The notes under the pieces were generated by a model that did not search any database, had not been told where the DNA came from, and worked only from the letters and a program-made list of their open reading frames with translations. This document shows positions 60,455 through 64,000 of a stretch of 64,000 bases of DNA, in pieces. Source of the stretch: Candidatus Palauibacter polyketidifaciens (GTDB taxonomy: Bacteria > Gemmatimonadota > Gemmatimonadetes > Palauibacterales > Palauibacteraceae); the NCBI RefSeq assembly GCF_947581785.1, contig NZ_CANPVO010000018.1, positions 41,265 to 105,264 on the forward strand, written 5' to 3'. How positions within the stretch are numbered: position 1 is the first letter of the stretch; each line of letters starts with the position of its first letter. The position numbers and the translations under genes are program-made.

Positions 60455-60753
60455 TTGTATCCTTCACTGTTGGCCATTCGGCGACGATAGGTGCTCCACT
60501 TCCCGGTCACGTCCTACCGCATCGAGGAGGGCATGAACGAAGGGACAAGAGCAGAAGCGACCGGGTGAACCGGCCTCGATTTGCTGGACACGTCAAGCTA
60601 CCGTCCAAAGATGGATCAGAAAACTGTGATCGGTCGACGACGGAGTGAATGAACGCTACGATCTGGTTGGCCGCTCGGGGGTCGGCATCCCTCGCATGCT
60701 ATCCATGCACCCCGTAGTGCGCGGTCGAGCGACGCCGCGCGAGCCAGGACCCT
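60455..60753. other. Intergenic stretch, no feature seen
   Basis: 299 bases between the PIN gene start and the winged-helix gene end. No open frame, tRNA or terminator stands out; it should contain the PIN gene promoter. Confidence 0.4.
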
Positions 60754-61038
60754 TCAGCGCGAGCTCTGCCAGGGCCGCTTCACGGCGTAGCGGCCGACGG
60801 AAGTGATGCTGTCCCGCTCGATGTCAACGAGCCCGCGGCGTTGCAGCGTGGCCAACGCGGCTTGGACCGCCCGCTTGGACAGGCCTGTCCCCTCCGCGAT
60901 CTGCGTCAGGCTCAGCTCAGCCGCTTCATCGGCCGTCTGCCGATACAGATAAAGGTAGGTCAGATAAGCACTGGGGTGCCGATCGTGCCCGACCAGATCG
61001 GGCAGAAGAACATCGATGACGTGGGGGTCGATTTCCAT
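60754..61038 (-). CDS. Winged-helix DNA-binding protein
   Basis: 94 residues. A helix-turn-helix of the winged type is visible in LSLTQIAEGTGLSKRAVQAALATLQRRGLVDIER, followed by a short wing (SITSVGRYAVKRPW). The first 35 residues (DVLLPDLVGHDRHPSAYLTYLYLYRQ) form helices, as in MarR/replication-type wHTH proteins. Likely a transcription regulator of the element, perhaps of the divergent VOC-SDR pair. Confidence 0.65.
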   Translation of the reverse strand: MEIDPHVIDVLLPDLVGHDRHPSAYLTYLYLYRQTADEAAELSLTQIAEGTGLSKRAVQAALATLQRRGLVDIERDSITSVGRYAVKRPWQSSR

Positions 61039-61173
61039 CGATCAAAGCTGGCCGCGTGAGAGGCATGTGGCAACCGTTGCACTAGCAGACCGTTCACGCC
61101 TTGACCCCGCCAGACCGGCTGGCTTTGACTACGGCCACCCGCGAGGACTTTTTTCAAGCCATGGAGGGCCGCA

Positions 61174-61539
61174 ATGATCCGACGAATCAAGTTCACTTCA
61201 ATCCCCGTCCACGACCAGGACGCCGCACTCGATTTCTACACAAGCAAGCTGGGCTTCCGCGTGATGACGGATCAGCCACTCGGTGAGCAGCGCTGGATCG
61301 AGCTGCGCATCCCGGGAGCGGACACCCGCGTGGTACTGTACACCCCTCCCGGCCAGGAAGATCGCGTCGGAACGCCATCGAATGTGGTCTTTGCGAGCGA
61401 CGACGTGCGGGCCACGTTTCGCCAGCTGGCGGAGCGAGGTGTGAAGTTCATCGCCGAGCCGGAAGAGCAACCGTGGGGCACTTTCGCGACGTTCAGCGAT
61501 CCGGACGGCAACCAGTTCGTCCTTTCATCCAGGCACTGA
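61174..61539 (+). CDS. VOC-family (glyoxalase-like) protein
   Basis: 121 residues with GGAGGG 5 bases before the ATG. Two beta-alpha-beta-beta-beta modules: FTSIPVHDQDAALDFYTSKLGF and RWIELRIPGADTRVVLYT, then NVVFASDDVRATFRQLAERGV and FATFSDPDGNQFVLSS. The metal residues are incompletely conserved: a His near the start (PVHD) and Glu in IELR are present. Function within the superfamily unclear. The next gene starts 4 bases later, so they form one operon. Confidence 0.8.
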   Translation: MIRRIKFTSIPVHDQDAALDFYTSKLGFRVMTDQPLGEQRWIELRIPGADTRVVLYTPPGQEDRVGTPSNVVFASDDVRATFRQLAERGVKFIAEPEEQPWGTFATFSDPDGNQFVLSSRH

Positions 61540-61543
61540 GAGG

Positions 61544-62326
61544 GTGACAGCTCTGAACGGAGTCTGCGCGCTGGTGACAGGGGCAAGCCGCGGCGTGGGG
61601 CGCGGCATCGCGCAAGGTCTGTACCGCGCGGGTGCAACGGTTTACGCAAGCGGCAGGTCCATCGAAACCGCCGACCTTGACGACGCGATCGTCCGCGTAG
61701 CCTGTGATCATTCCGATGACCAGAGCGTCGACCGCCTGTTCGAACGGATCGTGACCGAGCAGGGACGGCTCGACGTACTCGTCAACAACGCCTGGGGCGG
61801 TTACGAGAACATGGTCGAGGACGGCCGGTTCACCTGGTCGGCGCCGTTCTGGGACCAGCCGCTATGGCGTTGGGCGGCGATGATGGATGTCGGCGTACGG
61901 GCCGCATTCGTTGCCAGCCAGCATGCCGCACGGCTGATGATGCCGTGTCGGCGCGGTCTCATCGTGAACGTCTCGCAGTGGGCAGCGCAGAAGTACCACG
62001 GTAACGTGATCTACGGCGTCTCGAAGGCCGCCACGGACAAGCTCACGGCCGATATGGCCGTCGAGCTGCGCGACCATGATGTTGCCGTCGTATCCCTGTA
62101 CCCTGGCCTCGTGCGAACGGAAGCAGTGCTTGCGGCCGGGGTCTTCGACCTCAGCAACTCGGAGAGCCCCGAGTTCATAGGCCGGGCCGTGGCCGCTCTG
62201 GCTGGCGATCAGGACGTCTGCCGGTGGACCGGACAGGTGCTCGTGGCGGCCGCGCTCGCCGAACACTACGGCTTTGCGGACATCGATGGGCGGTCGCCCC
62301 GGCCGCTCACGCTGACCGATGTCTGA
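61544..62326 (+). CDS. Short-chain dehydrogenase/reductase, DHRS1-like
   Basis: 260 residues, GTG start with GAGAGG just upstream. Cofactor loop LVTGASRGVGRGIAQGL, DVLVNNAWGGYENMVED, Ser in IVNVSQWAAQKYHGNVIYGVSKAA with Tyr-x-x-x-Lys, and VVSLYPGLVRTEAVL. Ends with the DIDGRSPRPL stretch typical of DHRS1-like SDRs. Its stop lies inside the 3' end of the broken SIR2 gene on the other strand. Substrate unknown. Confidence 0.82.
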   Translation: MTALNGVCALVTGASRGVGRGIAQGLYRAGATVYASGRSIETADLDDAIVRVACDHSDDQSVDRLFERIVTEQGRLDVLVNNAWGGYENMVEDGRFTWSAPFWDQPLWRWAAMMDVGVRAAFVASQHAARLMMPCRRGLIVNVSQWAAQKYHGNVIYGVSKAATDKLTADMAVELRDHDVAVVSLYPGLVRTEAVLAAGVFDLSNSESPEFIGRAVAALAGDQDVCRWTGQVLVAAALAEHYGFADIDGRSPRPLTLTDV

Positions 62327-62738
62327 CGTTCGGGCTCTTCCCGCGCAGAGCACGATCGAAGTTCGTGGTAATGGGCCGAGTCTTCCCCTCTCGATTCTGG
62401 CCGAGCGTGAGCAATGCGTCGTGTGTGGTGGTGGTGGCATCTGGGATCCGCGCGGTGAGAATGGTTGCCACCTGCCTACGGACGGCTTCACGGCCACCGA
62501 CATGGTTCTCTTCGAGAAGGCGGATGGCCGTATCGTACTGCTTGTCGGAGATCGCGCGTTGCTGGAGATCGTTCGGCGTTACATTCAGGGCTTCGAATAA
62601 CTGACTGACCAATTTGCGAAAGCCTGGAAGATCCGCGCCTTCGGACACTCCGGCGCCAGCAAAGAATACGACACGTCCCTCCTCATGCTGCCGAAGCAGG
62701 GAGTCCGGAACATCGGGGCCATTCGCCAGGAATTGCAT
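62307..62738 (-). pseudogene. Truncated SIR2-family defence gene (N-terminal part)
   Basis: 143 residues remain. The start MQFLANGPDVPDSLLRQHEEG and the NAD-fold core VVFFAGAGVSEGADLPGFRKLVSQL, then ATTTTHDALL and the TTNFDRAL motif, match SIR2 proteins that in full-length relatives continue for many hundred residues (DUF4020-type, as I recall). After TTNFDRAL the sequence changes to an unrelated 12-residue tail and stops within the SDR 3' end. This looks like a break at about 62345. SIR2 NADases in such islands deplete NAD on phage infection; this one is probably dead. Confidence 0.65.
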
Positions 62739-62747
62739 GTCGTGGTC

Positions 62748-62867
62748 CTAACCCGACGCTTGAGGTGGCGTCGCGGAGGTCAGCACCCCCGCCAAGTCCG
62801 CACAGCTCGCCGGTAGAGCTTCGCGAAGCTCGTTGAAGCGAGGATCTTCGATATCGGGAGAGAGCAT
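62748..62867 (-). pseudogene. Orphan C-terminal gene fragment upstream of SIR2
   Basis: On the minus strand an open frame of 39 codons from ATG 62867 (MLSPDIEDPRFNELREALPA and onward) ends TAG at 62748, 9 bases before the SIR2 ATG. The wording and the tight spacing look like the tail of a protein whose gene once stood upstream of SIR2 in an operon. The frame has no plausible full-length start; its front is replaced by the NYN gene. Family unknown. Confidence 0.35.
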
Positions 62868-63463
62868 GGCGCCGTGCGCGTGGTTCGAAGCATTTGGCCC
62901 TGGCTTGCGTGAAGGCCAGGAACAAGGAGATGGACGGCCAGATTCACGTCAGACCCCTTCTCCTCCATCGTATGGACTTCGGTCACGACGGCATCCGGGT
63001 GGGGCCGGGTGCGTTTTCGCCTCCTCTTCTTCCCCTTGGCGGGTTGGTGATACGTGCCGACCGGTAGCGTCTGTGTAGGCCCCGAAACCGAGTGATCGCC
63101 GGCGGGCATGGTGACAGGGTTGGGAGTGCGGATCCGCCGTCCCGCGACCGGAAGGTTGCTTAAGGGACGCCAAATCGTCTTGGAGAAAAAAGTCCCCCAA
63201 ATAACTTCGACCTCGGGCAGGGTGGCGAGGGCGTTCACGTAGGCCTGCTGCCGAGCTGGTGCGCCGGCGTCTTGAATCCCGGACACGCGGGCGGTGAAGT
63301 ACTTCAGTTTGCTGACGGAGTAGCCGCCAGGCAGCAATTGGTAGGCGAGCTTGACGGGGTCGAGCCACTTGAACGCCGTGTCCTTGAGGGCACCGTAGTA
63401 CAGGTTGAACCCGTCGACGTAGACTCGAGTCCTCAAGGGCAACTCCAAAAAAGCAAGGGCCAC
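62780..63463 (-). pseudogene. NYN-domain (LabA/DUF88-like) nuclease, C-terminally broken
   Basis: The N-terminal 175 residues match NYN/PIN-like nucleases: RVYVDGFNLYYGALKDTAFKW, KYFTARVSGIQDAG, ARQQAYVNALATLPEVEVIWGTFF, and TMEEKGSDVNLAVHLL, with the acidic residues of the active site. In relatives this continues into a strand with SNDSDL; here from about base 62923 the sequence becomes unrelated and runs to a stop at 62780. The gene appears fused to the tail of another by a deletion. Start either 63463 or a TTG at 63436 behind GGAG. Confidence 0.6.
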
Positions 63464-63484
63464 TCCAAAGGAGCAGCCCTTGAG
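63432..63484. repeat. Direct and inverted repeats at the NYN gene front
   Basis: The 16-mer CAAGGGCAACTCCAAA (63434-63449) recurs with one change at 63454-63469, a period of 20. Flanking arms CTCAAGGGC (63432-63440) and GCCCTTGAG (63476-63484) are perfect inverted repeats. It lies over the NYN ribosome-site region, so it may be an operator or a target duplication. Confidence 0.4.
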
Positions 63485-63982
63485 CCGACAGCACGCTGCC
63501 GGCGGGTATCTGACCGAACGTTACCACGCCTTAGTCATACGTGCAAACCCGCCAGCCGGGCTAACGAAGGAGTCTAGGCGGCCGATCATCATCCGGCTTG
63601 GGTCGCGAGGCCTTGGCAGGTGCTGCGAAAGCGGCGATGCGTGGTTCCCGAGGGGACCCTGTGGGACGATCTCGACCGCCTGCGGGGGAGGCCCGGGTTG
63701 AGGCCCAAGGGGCAACAGAGGCGAATCGGGCGGCGCGGTGGCGAGCGTCGAGCCGCCATCGTCCCCGAGCGAACACGCTCGGTCGAAAGACCGCCGCGGC
63801 GAGCAGAGACACGACCGCTTGACCGGGTGCTGGTCCGTCCAAATGCTGGCCATTTGATGCCGTTGTTCCGGCCATTTGAGCACGGCAGATCCAGACATCG
63901 TCCATCGAAAAAAATGGCAGATCGTGCAGTCCGAATTGAACTTAAACGATTTCTTGCCGGGATTCACGCCATCTGGGAGACA
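63485..63982. mobile_element. Gene-free right end with IS21-like terminal repeats
   Basis: About 500 bases with no gene that I can support. Near 63820-63880, the 10-mer GGCCATTTGA appears twice with a 22-base period (63848-63857, 63870-63879), next to a GCTGGTCCG stretch. Multiple short terminal repeats of this kind are typical of IS21-family ends (transposase binding sites). No istA or istB remains, so only an end or remnant is present. The exact copy of the tRNA anticodon arm starts at 63983. Confidence 0.3.
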
Positions 63983-64000
63983 CCTGATAAGCGTGAGGTC
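63983..64000 (+). repeat. Right attachment repeat: truncated tRNA-Ile copy
   Basis: CCTGATAAGCGTGAGGTC is identical to 59042-59059 in tRNA-Ile, but the 31 bases before it do not match the tRNA 5' half. It is thus the start of a displaced 3' tRNA fragment, cut off by the window edge. Confidence 0.75.

Noticed and set aside
62319..62600. Plus-strand frame after the SDR gene
   Set aside because: Antisense to the SIR2 remnant, whose GAGVS and TTNFD motifs are clear on the minus strand.
63521..63967. Minus-strand frame of 148 codons at the right end of the island
   Set aside because: Composition is random-looking (Pro/Ser/Arg/His), with no motif and no ribosome site; it overlaps the possible IS21-type repeats.

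Overview
The window looks like chromosomal DNA of a high-GC, Gram-negative-type bacterium, most probably a member or relative of the Gemmatimonadota. This is an inference from gene content: a TonB-dependent receptor, an OprO/P-like porin, OmpA, carboxypeptidase-regulatory-like and 6-bladed beta-propeller proteins, an M23 peptidase with the YWTIQI leader, a glutaminyl-tRNA synthetase carrying a YqeY-type tail, and a compact paa cluster. No rRNA or other marker gene fixes the taxon. Genes are densely packed, and many neighbours share ATGA or GTGA stop/start overlaps.

Layout. 1-4.5 kb: a cysteine-free redoxin-like protein, a secreted Cys-rich mini-protein and a beta-propeller protein, then a carboxypeptidase-regulatory-like secreted protein, a 56-residue membrane protein and a DUF2231-like membrane protein. 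4.6 kb: tRNA-Glu with a clear promoter and a possible terminator. 4.7-8.2 kb (minus strand): CPBP protease, porin, glycosyltransferase and DUF547 lipoprotein. 8.3-10.1 kb: a nitrilase-type amidase overlapping nadE, probably a split glutamine-dependent NAD synthetase. 10.1-20.6 kb: a phosphate block, phoB-phoR-pstS-pstC-pstA-pstB-phoU, preceded by two sets of 11-bp-spaced repeats that look like PHO boxes, followed by ppk1 and ppx/gppA on the other strand. A Tat-exported PhoD-type phosphatase lies at 57 kb.

20.7-28.9 kb: amidohydrolase, two glycosyltransferases whose 3' ends overlap convergently, small unknown genes, an SDR reductase and an OmpA protein. 29-34.4 kb: pruA, a META-domain lipoprotein and the phenylacetyl-CoA epoxidase genes in the order paaA, DUF59 protein, paaB, paaC, zinc ribbon; the two usual halves of PaaD are separate genes here. 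34.5-34.9 kb: a small isolated transcription unit with a strong terminator. 34.9-43.7 kb: glnS, a TonB receptor, proS, an M28 peptidase and an M50 peptidase. 43.7-57.3 kb: a long minus-strand run of DUF4837 lipoprotein, dnaE, accA, ricT, metG, M23 peptidase, lipoprotein, fadJ-type beta-oxidation enzyme, and a DUF402 protein with a membrane tail.

59-64 kb: an intact tRNA-Ile(GAT) whose anticodon-arm sequence recurs exactly at the last 18 bases of the window. The roughly 4.9 kb between is therefore read as an integrated element. It carries a PIN-domain protein, a winged-helix protein, a VOC protein, an SDR, a truncated SIR2 gene, an orphan C-terminal fragment, a truncated NYN nuclease gene and possible IS21-type end repeats. 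No integrase is recognised. It looks like a decayed defence-type island.
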